In this document: positions 29,693 through 38,263 of the stretch, in pieces
How the letters are laid out: every line of letters starts with the position of its first letter
Numbering within the stretch: the first letter of the stretch is position 1
Source: Anaerolineae bacterium
GTDB taxonomy: Bacteria; Chloroflexota; Anaerolineae; Aggregatilineales; UBA3940
DNA: 64,000 nucleotides
Assembly: GCA_016926255.1 (NCBI GenBank)
Contig: JAFGOY010000033.1
Location: 186,001-250,000 of the forward strand
Direction: 5' to 3'
Program-made: the position numbers and the translations under genes
The notes under the pieces: generated by a model
Told to the model about the DNA's origin: nothing
Databases searched by the model: none
Seen by the model: only the letters and a program-made list of their open reading frames with translations

Positions 29693-29710
29693 ATTGATTA
29701 GGTGAATCGC

Positions 29711-29829
29711 TTGTAGCCTGGGGCTATCGTTCTTTTACAAGTGAATGAGGCAGCCGAATTCGGCGTGAGACATTACACGATTCTGTTCCCTCTCCCTTGA
29801 GGGGGAGGGACAGGGAGGGGGTGAAAACG
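29711..29829. repeat. repeat modules between PfkB-kinase and methyltransferase genes
   Basis: TTGTAGCCTGGGGCT at 29711-29725 is identical to the copy at 40911. A C-run/G-run module (29787-29829) ends in GGGAGGGGGTGAAAACGT, the same tail as the module ending at 41036. No gene is visible in 29693-29884. Confidence 0.65.
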
Positions 29830-29884
29830 TTGCGTTCTCATACCTCACTAATCTGTAAATCTTCATTATCCTCAGGAATGACCA

Positions 29885-30844
29885 CTAGCCGAGCATACTG
29901 TCGAGCAGACCCTCGTCGTCGAAGTGTTCCCGGAATCGGGCAACGAATTCTGCTCGTGTATAGGTGTGGTTCTGAGTGCCTACCTGTTCCAGGCAGTAGG
30001 TCGCGGCCAGCGCCCCGACTCGTCCGCAGATTTCCCACGGCCACCCGGCGGCCAGACCTTTCAGCAGGCCGCCCCGGAAAGCATCGCCGACCCCCGTCGG
30101 GTCTTTGATTTCTTTCGCCGGGACGATGGGAATATGAATGGTTCGATCCTGCATGTAGATGTCGGTGCCGTCCGCACCGCGCGTAATGATCAGGGTTTCG
30201 ACCTGCTCCATCAAATCTGCATGGGTGAATCCGGTTTTCTTTTTCAGGGCCTCGTTTTCATATTCGTTGGAGATCAGTATTTTTGCGTTCTCCACCCCGA
30301 CGGCCAACTCGTCGCCCGGCACCCGTGCGATCTGCTGGCTGGGATCGAACAGGTACGGCAGCCCAAGCGTTTTGCACTCAGTGATGTAATTCTGCCAGGC
30401 GACCGGGTCATTCGGTGAGATGACGACCAGGTCGGCCTTTCCGCCGATGGCCTCTTGCAGGCTGTACTCGGCGGAGCGCATCATCGCGCCCGAATAGAAG
30501 GTCACGATCTGGTTGTTTTCCCGGTCGGTGCTGATGAAGCACGACGCGGTAAAAACGTCGTCGTATGTCCTGACCCCGCTTGTGTCCACACCGATGTTGT
30601 CCAGCGCCTGTTTGAATTCGGCGAAGTCCTTCCCGGCGGTGCCGACCAGCACCGGGTGTTCGCCCAGCAGTGCCATCGTATAGGCGATATTCGGCGCGAT
30701 CCCGCCCCGGTGTTTGCTCATCTCGTCGACGAGAAAGCTGACGCTGATGTGATCCAGACTTTCGGCGAGCAGCATTTCTTTGAACTCGCCCGGATAAGTC
30801 ATGATGTAGTCATAGGCTATTGAGCCGGTGATGGCAATTTTCAT
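29885..30844 (-). CDS. PfkB-family sugar/nucleoside kinase, possibly adenosine kinase
   Basis: A 319-residue ribokinase-fold enzyme. The N-terminal GSIAYDYIM and GGIAPNIAYTMALLG and the C-terminal DPTGVGDAFRGGLLKGL (catalytic Asp and anion hole) are intact. The fold is shared by ribokinase, fructokinase and adenosine kinase. The GGIAPNIAY motif and the location in the ahcY-mtnA group argue for adenosine phosphorylation, which would dispose of the adenosine made by AhcY. That is inference, and a sugar kinase remains possible. The ATG at 30844 is used. Confidence 0.78.
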   Translation of the reverse strand: MKIAITGSIAYDYIMTYPGEFKEMLLAESLDHISVSFLVDEMSKHRGGIAPNIAYTMALLGEHPVLVGTAGKDFAEFKQALDNIGVDTSGVRTYDDVFTASCFISTDRENNQIVTFYSGAMMRSAEYSLQEAIGGKADLVVISPNDPVAWQNYITECKTLGLPYLFDPSQQIARVPGDELAVGVENAKILISNEYENEALKKKTGFTHADLMEQVETLIITRGADGTDIYMQDRTIHIPIVPAKEIKDPTGVGDAFRGGLLKGLAAGWPWEICGRVGALAATYCLEQVGTQNHTYTRAEFVARFREHFDDEGLLDSMLG

Positions 30845-30872
30845 TATATCCCTCGTGATTATGACATCCGAA

Positions 30873-30895
30873 AGGGCAGTCCTTGTGACTGCCCT
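30873..30895. terminator. hairpin between unknown gene and PfkB kinase gene
   Basis: Perfect 9-bp stem AGGGCAGTC (30873-30881) and GACTGCCCT (30887-30895) with a 5-nt loop. The minus strand continues TTTC and the plus strand CTATTTTA, so the T-run is weak in both directions. It may attenuate transcription from mtnA into the kinase gene. Confidence 0.5.
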
Positions 30896-30950
30896 CTATT
30901 TTAGCCCGATGGCCTCAGCCCCGGGAGTTGGCGTGCAGAAATCCACTGCG

Positions 30951-31397
30951 TTATCTGATTTGCTCAAGCGTGATGTCGACGGCATTCGGATCGTCCACGT
31001 ATTGAACGTTCGTCATGATCGACACAATCAGTATGGCAATATCGTCCGGAGATACATGTCCGGGTATTTCAAGCGTGAAGAAGATACCCGGCTTCCACTC
31101 CGAAAGCAATGATCCGCTCGCTAGTTCACTCGCTGCTTCGGAGAGCATCTCTCGCGGGTCGGAGTCCCCGCCAATACCGGCAACGATCACCCAGGAGGAA
31201 ACACGCTTCCCTTCATCTGGTTTCGCTGGATGCTCAAGGTGCGCTGACAGGTACACCCAGCCAGCCGGGTTGTGGGGAGCATTGCAGGTTAACGTCCAGC
31301 TTTGCGTATTGACCAGTATCATCTCGCGTATCGTATCAGCGAGTTTCTCCGCGTTTAACCCACTTCCCAGCAGGTAGCGTTTTTTCGTTGTTCCCAT
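30951..31397 (-). CDS. uncharacterised protein, third gene after mtnA start
   Basis: I do not recognise this 148-residue protein. It has no signal peptide or membrane helix and looks like a mixed alpha/beta cytoplasmic protein, with a central strand-rich part (VSSWVIVAGIGGDSD, GIFFTLEIPGHVSPDD). It lies 21 nt after the preceding small gene and on the same strand as mtnA, so the three are very probably one operon. The closing VDITLEQIR and the size recall small adaptor or chaperone-like folds, but nothing supports a function. The ATG at 31397 is likely, with GAGAA about 8 nt upstream. Confidence 0.7.
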   Translation of the reverse strand: MGTTKKRYLLGSGLNAEKLADTIREMILVNTQSWTLTCNAPHNPAGWVYLSAHLEHPAKPDEGKRVSSWVIVAGIGGDSDPREMLSEAASELASGSLLSEWKPGIFFTLEIPGHVSPDDIAILIVSIMTNVQYVDDPNAVDITLEQIR

Positions 31398-31418
31398 AGC
31401 CGGTTCTCTGTCTGGTTG

Positions 31419-31829
31419 TCAGAACCCATACTCGATGCGAACGGTCAGTTCGGCGCTGTCATCCGCGCCGATGATCTTTTTCAATATGTCTATTGCAAAA
31501 TGCGCCAGCCCTACCAGCGGGACATCCGGTCTGATCCATAACCGGGCGAACCCGCCCGCTTCCCACGCATCGATCCGTGTGTCTGGGGGCGGAATCAGGC
31601 CGGTTTCGGTCAGCTTCTCCAACGGCTCGATACTGTGCTGCCGGTAAGGATAATTCAAGATGTAGCCATTGACGTTCTGGGTGATATCATCCGACTCGAT
31701 GATAACTTGTATCCACTGTTTCGGGTCGTCCTCCACCTCGATGGTCAACCCGGGTGAGAGTTCTATGGAGGCTATCGACCGGGCGATCAATCCCGCCAGC
31801 CAGATCGCCTGATCTGCATCGGTCGTCAC
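31419..31829 (-). CDS. uncharacterised protein translationally coupled to mtnA
   Basis: A 136-residue soluble protein. The pattern [13 protein letters not shown], then a Trp-containing strand and a helix [13 protein letters not shown], faintly recalls YbjN/TY-Chap-like peptide-binding chaperone domains. This is a guess from pattern only. Its ATG overlaps the mtnA stop codon by 4 nt, which strongly implies coupled translation and equal expression with MtnA. Together with the gene at 30951 it forms a small unknown pair attached to methylthioadenosine salvage. Confidence 0.75.
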   Translation of the reverse strand: MTTDADQAIWLAGLIARSIASIELSPGLTIEVEDDPKQWIQVIIESDDITQNVNGYILNYPYRQHSIEPLEKLTETGLIPPPDTRIDAWEAGGFARLWIRPDVPLVGLAHFAIDILKKIIGADDSAELTVRIEYGF

Positions 31830-32965
31830 TCGATCTCTCCTCCATCGTCCAGATAGAACTCGTCCAGCATCGAAAGCTGCTGTGTTCCGTCACCCGGTTC
31901 TCCGTTGACGGTGGTTACTTCTTCAATTAGCGTCCCTTCTACCGCGCGTTTCAGGTTTATGTTGAACGGTGGGTAGACGATCCCGTTTTCGGTAACGATG
32001 CCGGTGACCAACCGGTGCGGCGTCACGTCGAAGGCCGGGTTTCGGGCCGGGTATTCGTCCGGTGTGATCGCGTTCCCGAACGGCGCTCGCACTTCTTCGG
32101 GCGAACGTTCTTCGATTGGGATGTCGTCGCCCGATTTGATGTTGAGATCGACTGTTGAAGTCGGGACGACCGGGTAGAATGGGATGCCGTTCTCCTTTGC
32201 CAGCACTGCCAGCATATAGGTGCCGATCTTGTTGGCGACATCGCCGTTGGCCGCCGTTCGATCCGAGCCGACCAGTACGATATCGACCTGCCCGGTGTGC
32301 ATCATGTGCCCTGCGGCGCTGTCCACGATGATCTCGAACGGGATGTTTTCCTGCGTCAGTTCCCAGGCCGAGAGTCTTGCCCCTTGCAGTCTTGGGCGTG
32401 TTTCGTCCAGCAGCACATGGATTTTCTTCCCCTGTGCATGCGCCGACCGGATCACGCCCAGCGCTGTCCCCCACTCAACCGTCGCCAGCGACCCGGTGTT
32501 GCAGTGATGGAGGATCGTATCGCCGTCGCGCACCAGTGTTGCGCCGTATTCGCCCATTCGCTTGTTGATCAGAACGTCCTCGTCAGCGATTCTCTGGGCG
32601 GCACGCAGCATCTCCTTGCGGATGTCCTTGACCCGTGCCAGCGATTCATGGCTGGCAACTTGAACCAGCTTGTCGACTGCCCACATCAGGTTGACTGCTG
32701 TCGGGCGGGCGCTTTTCATCAGTTCGGCGGCTTCCTCAAGGTAGCGCAGCAGTTCCAGGCGATTCGTTGCGTCGAACCGCTGCGCCGCGAGTGCCATCCC
32801 GAACGCCGCTGCTGCGCCAATCGCCGGTGCGCCGCGAACGACCATCTCGCTGATTGCGCGGGCCACGTCTGTATAATTGTCGAACTCAATCAGCACAAAT
32901 TCCCAGGGCAGTTGGCGCTGATCGATCATACGGACTTTTCCCTCATGCCATTCGACAGTACGCAT
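31826..32965 (-). CDS. mtnA: S-methyl-5-thioribose-1-phosphate isomerase
   Basis: A 379-residue aldose-ketose isomerase of the eIF2B-like fold, converting methylthioribose 1-phosphate to methylthioribulose 1-phosphate in methionine salvage. It has [14 protein letters not shown], the catalytic Cys in [10 protein letters not shown] and the catalytic Asp in [18 protein letters not shown]. Related ribose-1,5-bisphosphate isomerases share the fold, but the length and N-terminus fit MtnA. No other mtn genes are in the window. Start ATG at 32965 with AGGAGG four bases upstream, and a good promoter at 33010-33038. Confidence 0.93.
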   Translation of the reverse strand: MRTVEWHEGKVRMIDQRQLPWEFVLIEFDNYTDVARAISEMVVRGAPAIGAAAAFGMALAAQRFDATNRLELLRYLEEAAELMKSARPTAVNLMWAVDKLVQVASHESLARVKDIRKEMLRAAQRIADEDVLINKRMGEYGATLVRDGDTILHHCNTGSLATVEWGTALGVIRSAHAQGKKIHVLLDETRPRLQGARLSAWELTQENIPFEIIVDSAAGHMMHTGQVDIVLVGSDRTAANGDVANKIGTYMLAVLAKENGIPFYPVVPTSTVDLNIKSGDDIPIEERSPEEVRAPFGNAITPDEYPARNPAFDVTPHRLVTGIVTENGIVYPPFNINLKRAVEGTLIEEVTTVNGEPGDGTQQLSMLDEFYLDDGGEIE

Positions 32966-33009
32966 GGAGCCTCCTGAGGAAGTTATGGTGTGTATCGCGC
33001 TCTATGGCG

Positions 33010-33038
33010 AGTTTAGCCTACCGTCTTTTTACTGTCAA
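33010..33038 (-). promoter_or_regulatory. promoter of the mtnA operon
   Basis: On the minus strand a perfect TTGACA (33033-33038) is 17 bp from TAAACT (33010-33015). The predicted start of transcription is near 33003, giving a leader of about 38 nt to the mtnA ATG. Confidence 0.65.
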
Positions 33039-33089
33039 AGTTGACCCGGTTGGAAGGGGTGGTGACGAGGTGTTCGCTTTCTCCGTTAC

Positions 33090-33112
33090 CATACGGTAAG
33101 CTACGCCGTATG
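33090..33112. promoter_or_regulatory. inverted repeat upstream of aspartate racemase gene
   Basis: CATACGG (33090-33096) and CCGTATG (33106-33112) form perfect 7-bp arms with a 9-bp spacer, ending 36 nt before the racemase ATG. The size and place suit a repressor operator or a weak mRNA hairpin. No regulator can be named. Confidence 0.4.
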
Positions 33113-33148
33113 ACTGTACAGGTGGTTTGTGTCCAGTAGGAGAGCGAA

Positions 33149-33853
33149 ATGAAAACCATCGGCTTGATTGGGGGAATGAGTTGGGAGTCGACCGTGCTCT
33201 ACTATCAGGCGCTTAACAGGATCGTCAAGCGTGAACTGGGTGGGCATCATTCGGCGAAGATTATCCTGTATTCGGTCGATTTCGCTGAGATCGAGCGCCC
33301 CATGCGTGATGTCAATTGGCAGCCCGTCGCCGATGCCATGATCGATGCGGCACAGCGGTTGGAAAATGCGGGTGCCGACGTGATCCTGATCTGCACCAAC
33401 ACGGTTCACCAGGTTGCTCCCGATGTTGAAGTCGCCCTGTCGATCCCCTTGCTGCATATTGCCGACGCAGCGGCAGACCGCGTCAAGGCTATGGGATTGA
33501 ATCGCGTGGCCCTGTTAGGCACCGCCTTTACGATGGAACTGCCATTTTATCGTGAACGCCTTGCTGATCTGTATAAATTACAGGTGCTTGTCCCCGATCA
33601 GAATGACCGTGCTTTTCTAAACTCTGCCATATTTGACGAACTGGTTCACGGTGTCGTCAAAGAAGAGTCGCGTACCCGGATGAAATCGATCATTGCGGCA
33701 CTTGTCGATCAGGGTGCGGAAGGCGTGATCCTCGGTTGCACCGAACTCCCGATGATCATCCGCCCGGAAGATAGCCCCGTCCCCTTGTTCGATACCACCC
33801 AGATTCACGCCGAGGCTGCCGCTGACTTCGCCCTGAAAGGTCATCTCCGCTGA
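33149..33853 (+). CDS. aspartate/glutamate racemase family protein
   Basis: A 234-residue cofactor-independent racemase of the aspartate racemase group (COG1794 type). GLIGGMSWESTVLYY is the family start. The two catalytic Cys are in ICTNTVH and LGCTELPM, so it should interconvert L- and D-aspartate or a related acidic amino acid, perhaps for cell wall or D-amino-acid metabolism. It is cytoplasmic. TAGGAG lies upstream of the ATG at 33149. It is divergent from mtnA and apparently monocistronic. Confidence 0.9.
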   Translation: MKTIGLIGGMSWESTVLYYQALNRIVKRELGGHHSAKIILYSVDFAEIERPMRDVNWQPVADAMIDAAQRLENAGADVILICTNTVHQVAPDVEVALSIPLLHIADAAADRVKAMGLNRVALLGTAFTMELPFYRERLADLYKLQVLVPDQNDRAFLNSAIFDELVHGVVKEESRTRMKSIIAALVDQGAEGVILGCTELPMIIRPEDSPVPLFDTTQIHAEAAADFALKGHLR

Positions 33854-33859
33854 TTGGGT

Positions 33860-33886
33860 TTTCGGGGCGGCTACCGCCGCCCGAAA
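33860..33886. terminator. stable hairpin after the racemase gene
   Basis: TTTCGGG and CGGC pair with GCCG and CCCGAAA around a 4-nt loop, giving 11 bp with one bulged G. It lies 7 nt after the racemase stop codon. There is no T-run, so termination is only suggested by position. Confidence 0.4.
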
Positions 33887-33967
33887 TGATATTGCGATCG
33901 GTAGCGAGCAGTTGTAAATTCGCGTAATCTGCGTAATTCGCGGATAAATCTTCCTGGTTGAACAGCA

Positions 33968-35188
33968 TCAGTAAACAAACTCCCTGATGTCGTACCGGCT
34001 GATGTGTGGTGTCCCACCGCCTCGTGAAAACTTGAGCCGCTTCTCTATTGCCCTCTGCTGTTCCAGCCGATCTTCGTGGGTCATTGGGTGCAGGTTGGCA
34101 GCGAAAGCGTCCTGTGCGTACTGCATCCCCTCGCTGATCAATAACTCGGAGAAGTAGACGATGTCGTCCAGGTCGAGCTTCATTGCGTTGATCGCCCGTG
34201 CCGTCTCGTTGATGTGATCCTTTGAATACTCGTGCCCGCCCGCGCCCAGTAGCACGATGATCCCCACCGCCACCCCCGCCGATTTCATCGCCCGCACCGC
34301 CTGGACTGCCTGATCAGTTCTGCCCGGTTTGTTCAGAAATTCGAGCAGCCTGTCCGATCCGCTTTCCATCCCGATGTACACGCGGGTCAGCCCTCGTTTG
34401 TAGAGTTCGGCGTAATCGTCGGTGGTTTTCTTCTCCCCGCTGAACCCGTCCAGGAAGGCGTAGATGCCCCCCAGTGCCTCGACATCGAGCGTATCTCCCA
34501 CCACGTCAAAAAGTGTGATCAGTCGTTTTGTCGGCACGACCAGCGAATTGGCGTCCCCCAGGAAGATTGTCCGACGCAGGCTCATCCCTTCGCCCAGAAA
34601 GTCCTTCACCGCCTCGACGTGTTCCCGGAACTCCGCCTCGCTCTTGATCCTGAACCGCCGATCCCGGTAGAAGTCGCAGAACGTGCAGGCATTGAACGAG
34701 CAGCCCTCGGTCGCTTGCAGCACCACCGCCATGTATTGATCGGGCGGTAATATGCCGACCGGCTTATAGATTTCGAAGTATTGTCCCGAATCTCGAATTG
34801 ATCGCTCCCGGTCAAAGGCGATGACTCGGTCAAATAACGGTGTGGCATTCTGGGGAAGGGGGGTATTCAACGTCGCTTGTTCGCTGGTGATCGCTTCGAA
34901 GAGTCCCCGAATCTGCTGCCGGGCCTGCTCCTCGATTTCTAACGCTTCCGCCTGTGGTAGCCACCGCCGATCCCTCTGCTGCCCTTCCAGCCGCCACTTT
35001 GCGATCATTTTCCCGTCAAGCCCGCGCCGGTACGAGATTTGATCCAGGTAGGCCGTCCACATCCGCCCGGCCATGTCGTAGCTGAACACGTCAGCATCGA
35101 CCGGCCCGTCGATGCTGATCGTCAGGCAGTTGCGTTTTACACTGATCGCTATTGGGCGCTGATCCCACTCGCCGAGTATGACTGCCAT
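33968..35188 (-). CDS. radical SAM protein with CX4CX2C cluster motif
   Basis: A 406-residue radical SAM enzyme. The cluster-binding segment reads CSFNACTFCDFYRDRRF, that is CX4CX2C rather than the canonical CX3CX2C. This spacing is typical of a group of oxygen-independent radical SAM proteins related to COG1032. GIYAFLDGFSG and VYIGMESGSDRLL (the GESGS-type strand) follow. The N-terminal 130 residues form an additional domain of unknown role. The reaction is unknown. The frame starts at ATG 35188. The deoA-like gene lies upstream on the same strand, 80 bp away across a repeat module. Confidence 0.85.
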   Translation of the reverse strand: MAVILGEWDQRPIAISVKRNCLTISIDGPVDADVFSYDMAGRMWTAYLDQISYRRGLDGKMIAKWRLEGQQRDRRWLPQAEALEIEEQARQQIRGLFEAITSEQATLNTPLPQNATPLFDRVIAFDRERSIRDSGQYFEIYKPVGILPPDQYMAVVLQATEGCSFNACTFCDFYRDRRFRIKSEAEFREHVEAVKDFLGEGMSLRRTIFLGDANSLVVPTKRLITLFDVVGDTLDVEALGGIYAFLDGFSGEKKTTDDYAELYKRGLTRVYIGMESGSDRLLEFLNKPGRTDQAVQAVRAMKSAGVAVGIIVLLGAGGHEYSKDHINETARAINAMKLDLDDIVYFSELLISEGMQYAQDAFAANLHPMTHEDRLEQQRAIEKRLKFSRGGGTPHISRYDIREFVY

Positions 35189-35217
35189 TGATTCTCTTTC
35201 TCTGTGGGACAGGTAAG

Positions 35218-35257
35218 TTCCCTCGCCATGAGGGAGAGGGGACTTAGGGGTGAGGGC
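35218..35257. repeat. C-run/G-run repeat module between radical SAM and phosphorylase genes
   Basis: The module reads TTCCCTCGCC...GAGGGAGAGGG...TTAGGGGTGAGGGC. It is close to the copy at 52654-52691 and to the first half of that at 29787. It fills most of the 80-bp gap. Confidence 0.6.
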
Positions 35258-35268
35258 TGGTTCGGAGA

Positions 35269-36585
35269 CTATTCGCTGAACAGCGCATCATAGAACAGCG
35301 GCAGCGGCTTGACATCTTCATCCGACCATGCACACGCGCCCAGCACTCGCTTCTCTGCGATCCGTGCGTCTTCTTCGGTGCGGGCGTGGATCGTGCACAG
35401 TCGGTCGCCCTTTTTCACCCGGTCGCCGACCTTTCGATCCAGCACGATCCCCACCGCGTAATCGACCGGGTCCGTCTTTTTGTGTCGACCGGCCCCCAGG
35501 TTGAGCGCTGTTAATCCGATTTCTTTTGCGTGAATCATCTTGATCGATCCGCTTTGTGGCGATTCGACCTCGGCAATGACCGGTGCTTTTGGCAGCAAAT
35601 CCGGGTTGTCGACCTGTTTGACATTCCCCCCCTGCACCTCGATTAGCTTGCGGAACATTTCCCAGGCTTCGCCGTTTGCCAGCTTTTCTTCAAGCATGGG
35701 CCGCACGTCCGACAAATCAGTTGCTTTGCCTTTTCCGGCCAGCCGCAGCATGTGCCCGGCGACGACGATGCAGTGGTCGATCAGGTCCTGCGCTCCGCGC
35801 CCGTGCAGTGCGTCGATTGCCTCGACCACCTCTACTGCGTTGCCTACCGCGTACCCAAGCGGTTGATTCATGTCAGAGACCAGCGCAGTGACCTGACGTC
35901 CGGCGTCCCTGCCGATATTGATCATAATCTGGGCCAGTTCGCGGGCATCCTCGACCGTCTGCATGAATGCTCCCAGCCCCATCTTCACATCCAGCACGAT
36001 CCCATCCGCGCCCCCGGCGATCTTCTTGCTCATAATCGACGCGGCGATCAGCGGTTCGCTTGGCACCGTCCCCGATACATCCCGCAGCGCGTAGAGTTTG
36101 CCGTCCGCTGGTGCGAGATCGGCGGTCTGGCCGGTCAGCACGATGTCGTATTCTTTTGCCTGCGAGAGGAACTGTTCCCGTGTCAGCTTAGTGTTGTACC
36201 CGTCGATGCTTTCCAGCTTGTCGAGCGTTCCCCCGGTGAACGAGAGTCCGCGCCCCGACATTTTCGCAACGGGCACCCCGCAGGCGACCACCAGCGGCAG
36301 CACGACCAGCGAAGTTTTGTCGCCCACGCCCCCCGAGCTGTGCTTGTCGACCACGTAGCCCAGTGTATCCGACAGGTCGAGGATTTCCCCCGATTCGGCC
36401 ATTGCCATCGTTATATCAGATGTTTCTCTGCGGGTCATTCCCTGGAAGTAGATCGCCATGCACAGGGCTGTCGCCTGGTAGTCGAGGATTTCGCCTGATG
36501 TGAACCCGTCGATGAAATACTTGATTTCCTCGCGGGTAAGTTCTTTCCCATCCCGCTTCTTCTCGATGATTTCGACCGCATTCAT
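35269..36585 (-). CDS. pyrimidine-nucleoside (thymidine) phosphorylase
   Basis: A 438-residue enzyme that phosphorolyses pyrimidine nucleosides to base and (deoxy)ribose 1-phosphate. The phosphate-binding VDKHSSGGVGDKTSL and the substrate segment SFTGGTLDKLESIDGYN are present, as is the C-terminal PYNP domain with AGRHKKTDPVDYAVGI. PdP (broad) versus DeoA (thymidine) specificity cannot be separated by eye. The N-terminus AVEIIEKKRDGKELT matches the family, so the ATG at 36585 is right. It supplies pentose phosphate from nucleosides, consistent with the neighbouring salvage genes. It is divergent from the ICMT-like gene. Confidence 0.92.
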   Translation of the reverse strand: MNAVEIIEKKRDGKELTREEIKYFIDGFTSGEILDYQATALCMAIYFQGMTRRETSDITMAMAESGEILDLSDTLGYVVDKHSSGGVGDKTSLVVLPLVVACGVPVAKMSGRGLSFTGGTLDKLESIDGYNTKLTREQFLSQAKEYDIVLTGQTADLAPADGKLYALRDVSGTVPSEPLIAASIMSKKIAGGADGIVLDVKMGLGAFMQTVEDARELAQIMINIGRDAGRQVTALVSDMNQPLGYAVGNAVEVVEAIDALHGRGAQDLIDHCIVVAGHMLRLAGKGKATDLSDVRPMLEEKLANGEAWEMFRKLIEVQGGNVKQVDNPDLLPKAPVIAEVESPQSGSIKMIHAKEIGLTALNLGAGRHKKTDPVDYAVGIVLDRKVGDRVKKGDRLCTIHARTEEDARIAEKRVLGACAWSDEDVKPLPLFYDALFSE

Positions 36586-36730
36586 GTATTATACCTGTGG
36601 CTGCTATGTGCGTGACTCAAGAATACGCGAATTTGTTCGGATTCTCAACAATTCCACCGGTTTGATGAAATGGCCGCCGTACTTTCGATAGAATGCAATG
36701 AGAGTTTTCTGATCGGTGAGAGGATCATGC

Positions 36731-37384
36731 ATGCTTTCAACCTGGCTGAATAACACCTTGATGATCGGGGGGGCGTTTGTCGCCTTTGCCGCCATCCACA
36801 GCCTTGTCGCCGGGATCAGGCCCAAAACCATCCTGAAACGCTTTCTCCCGGAACGTGTTGTCGAAGGCTGGTACCGGCTGGTCTATAACCTCTTTTCCTT
36901 TGTGACCGTCGCCCCGGTGCTGGTTCTGATCGCTGTCCTGCCGAATCCCGTTGTCTATCTTGTCCCCGCACCCTGGTCGATCCTGATGTTTGTGTTCCAG
37001 GTGCTTGGTTTTGTTGGCCTTGCTGGTGCCCTGTTTGTCACCGACGTGCTGCATTTCGCTGGGCTGAAACAGTTTTATGCCTTCATCACCAATAAGCCTT
37101 TTCCTGCCCAGGATCCCCCCATGCAGGTGACCGGTATGTATCACTATACCCGCCATCCGCTCTATTTCTTCAGCCTTCTGGCGATCTGGTTCCTGCCGCT
37201 GATGACCCTCAACCACCTGATCTTCAACATGTTTTCGACCGTCTACTTCGTCGTTGGCTCGCTGATCGAAGAAGGCCGCCTCGAACGAATCTACGGCCAG
37301 CAGTACCGCGATTACAAGCGCCGCGTTTCCTGGCTGATCCCTTTCCCGTCTCGCCGTCTCCCCGGGTCTCCTCCCGGCGGCTGA
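36731..37384 (+). CDS. ICMT/NnrU-like membrane methyltransferase family protein
   Basis: A 217-residue integral membrane protein with about five helices. The C-terminal half has TGMYHYTRHPLYFF followed by a helix and EEGRLERIYGQQYRDYKRRV. This is the SAM-binding pattern of isoprenylcysteine carboxyl methyltransferase and bacterial phospholipid methyltransferases. The N-terminal half resembles NnrU. The substrate is probably a membrane lipid or lipid-soluble compound, unproven. The ATG at 36731 is chosen since AGAGG lies eight bases before it; an upstream GTG at 36716 has no such site. Confidence 0.78.
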   Translation: MLSTWLNNTLMIGGAFVAFAAIHSLVAGIRPKTILKRFLPERVVEGWYRLVYNLFSFVTVAPVLVLIAVLPNPVVYLVPAPWSILMFVFQVLGFVGLAGALFVTDVLHFAGLKQFYAFITNKPFPAQDPPMQVTGMYHYTRHPLYFFSLLAIWFLPLMTLNHLIFNMFSTVYFVVGSLIEEGRLERIYGQQYRDYKRRVSWLIPFPSRRLPGSPPGG

Positions 37385-37464
37385 TCGACCGTTTTTTTCT
37401 CTCTTTGCGTCCTTCGCGGTGAATTCCGGTCTCCTTGACTTCACCGCAGCCCGGCATTATATTT

Positions 37465-37479
37465 GTGTAATCGGTACAC
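37465..37479. promoter_or_regulatory. GTGTA-N5-TACAC inverted repeat before the NrtR-type gene
   Basis: Perfect 5-bp arms GTGTA and TACAC with spacer ATCGG, 28 nt before the ATG at 37508 and just after a TATATT-like box. NrtR regulators bind short palindromes in promoters of NAD genes, so this is a candidate operator for autoregulation. I did not find a second copy before pncB. Confidence 0.4.
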
Positions 37480-37507
37480 TATTGTCAGGCAAGTCGTGGA
37501 GAAGCCG

Positions 37508-38206
37508 ATGCCCACCCTGCAGAGATCACAATCCGAAACCTATGACAGCCAGATATCGCTGACCGCCGACGTGGTGGCGTTCGTCTTTCGGGATGATCAA
37601 CTCCAACTCCTTTTGATCAAGCGCCGATCCGAGCCTTTTCAGGGGATGTGGGCGTTTCCCGGTGGCTTTGTCGAACCGGACGAATCGATTGAATCCGCCG
37701 CCGTGCGCGAACTTGAAGAAGAAACCGGCCTGCGCGATGTCTATCTTGAGCAGCTCTACACCTTTGGCAAACCGGGCCGTGATCCCCGCTCGCGTATTGT
37801 CACCGTTGCTTATCTCGCCCTGCTTCGCCCCGATGTTGGTGATCCGCATGGGGCCGATGACGCCGAAGATGCTGCCTGGTGCCCGGTCGATGATCTGCCT
37901 CCGCTTGCCTTTGATCACGAGAAAATCCTGGAGTACGCACTGGAACGGCTGCGTTATAAACTGGAATATTCTGACGTAGGCTTTCGTCTGCTGCCGGTCG
38001 AGTTTACGTTCAGCGAACTGAAAATCGTCTACGAAGTGATCCTTCAGGAATCCCTCGACAAGCGTAACTTTCGCCGAAAAGTCCTTCGCGCCAACATTCT
38101 TATGCCCACCAACCGCTATCGCAGCGGCGAAGGTCGGCCTGCCCAATTGTTTCGCCTGCGTGATGACGCCCAGGCGGAAATTAAAGCCCGGCGGTTGTTC
38201 CCCTGA
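37508..38206 (+). CDS. nrtR: NrtR-type transcriptional regulator (Nudix plus winged helix)
   Basis: A 232-residue protein. Residues about 15-150 form a Nudix domain with an intact box GFVEPDE...RELEEETGL, and residues about 155-232 form the winged helix-turn-helix typical of NrtR (FTFSELKIVYEVIL). NrtR represses NAD-synthesis and salvage genes and senses ADP-ribose. The gene lies 57 nt upstream of nicotinate phosphoribosyltransferase on the same strand, exactly the expected target. A full Nudix box suggests hydrolytic activity may be retained, whereas many NrtR proteins have lost it. The ATG at 37508 has GGAG eight bases upstream; an in-frame start at 37463 would include the operator-like palindrome. 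Confidence 0.85.
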   Translation: MPTLQRSQSETYDSQISLTADVVAFVFRDDQLQLLLIKRRSEPFQGMWAFPGGFVEPDESIESAAVRELEEETGLRDVYLEQLYTFGKPGRDPRSRIVTVAYLALLRPDVGDPHGADDAEDAAWCPVDDLPPLAFDHEKILEYALERLRYKLEYSDVGFRLLPVEFTFSELKIVYEVILQESLDKRNFRRKVLRANILMPTNRYRSGEGRPAQLFRLRDDAQAEIKARRLFP

Positions 38207-38263
38207 ACCTCTCGATCCTGTCCTCTTTCGGGTGATGTTTTTCCATAATGTGAGGTTAATATC

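Noticed and set aside
36588-36593. Perfect TATAAT on the minus strand just before the pyrimidine-nucleoside phosphorylase start
   Set aside because: It ends 2 nt before the ATG, so transcription would start inside the gene, and the N-terminus matches the family. It is more likely chance sequence.
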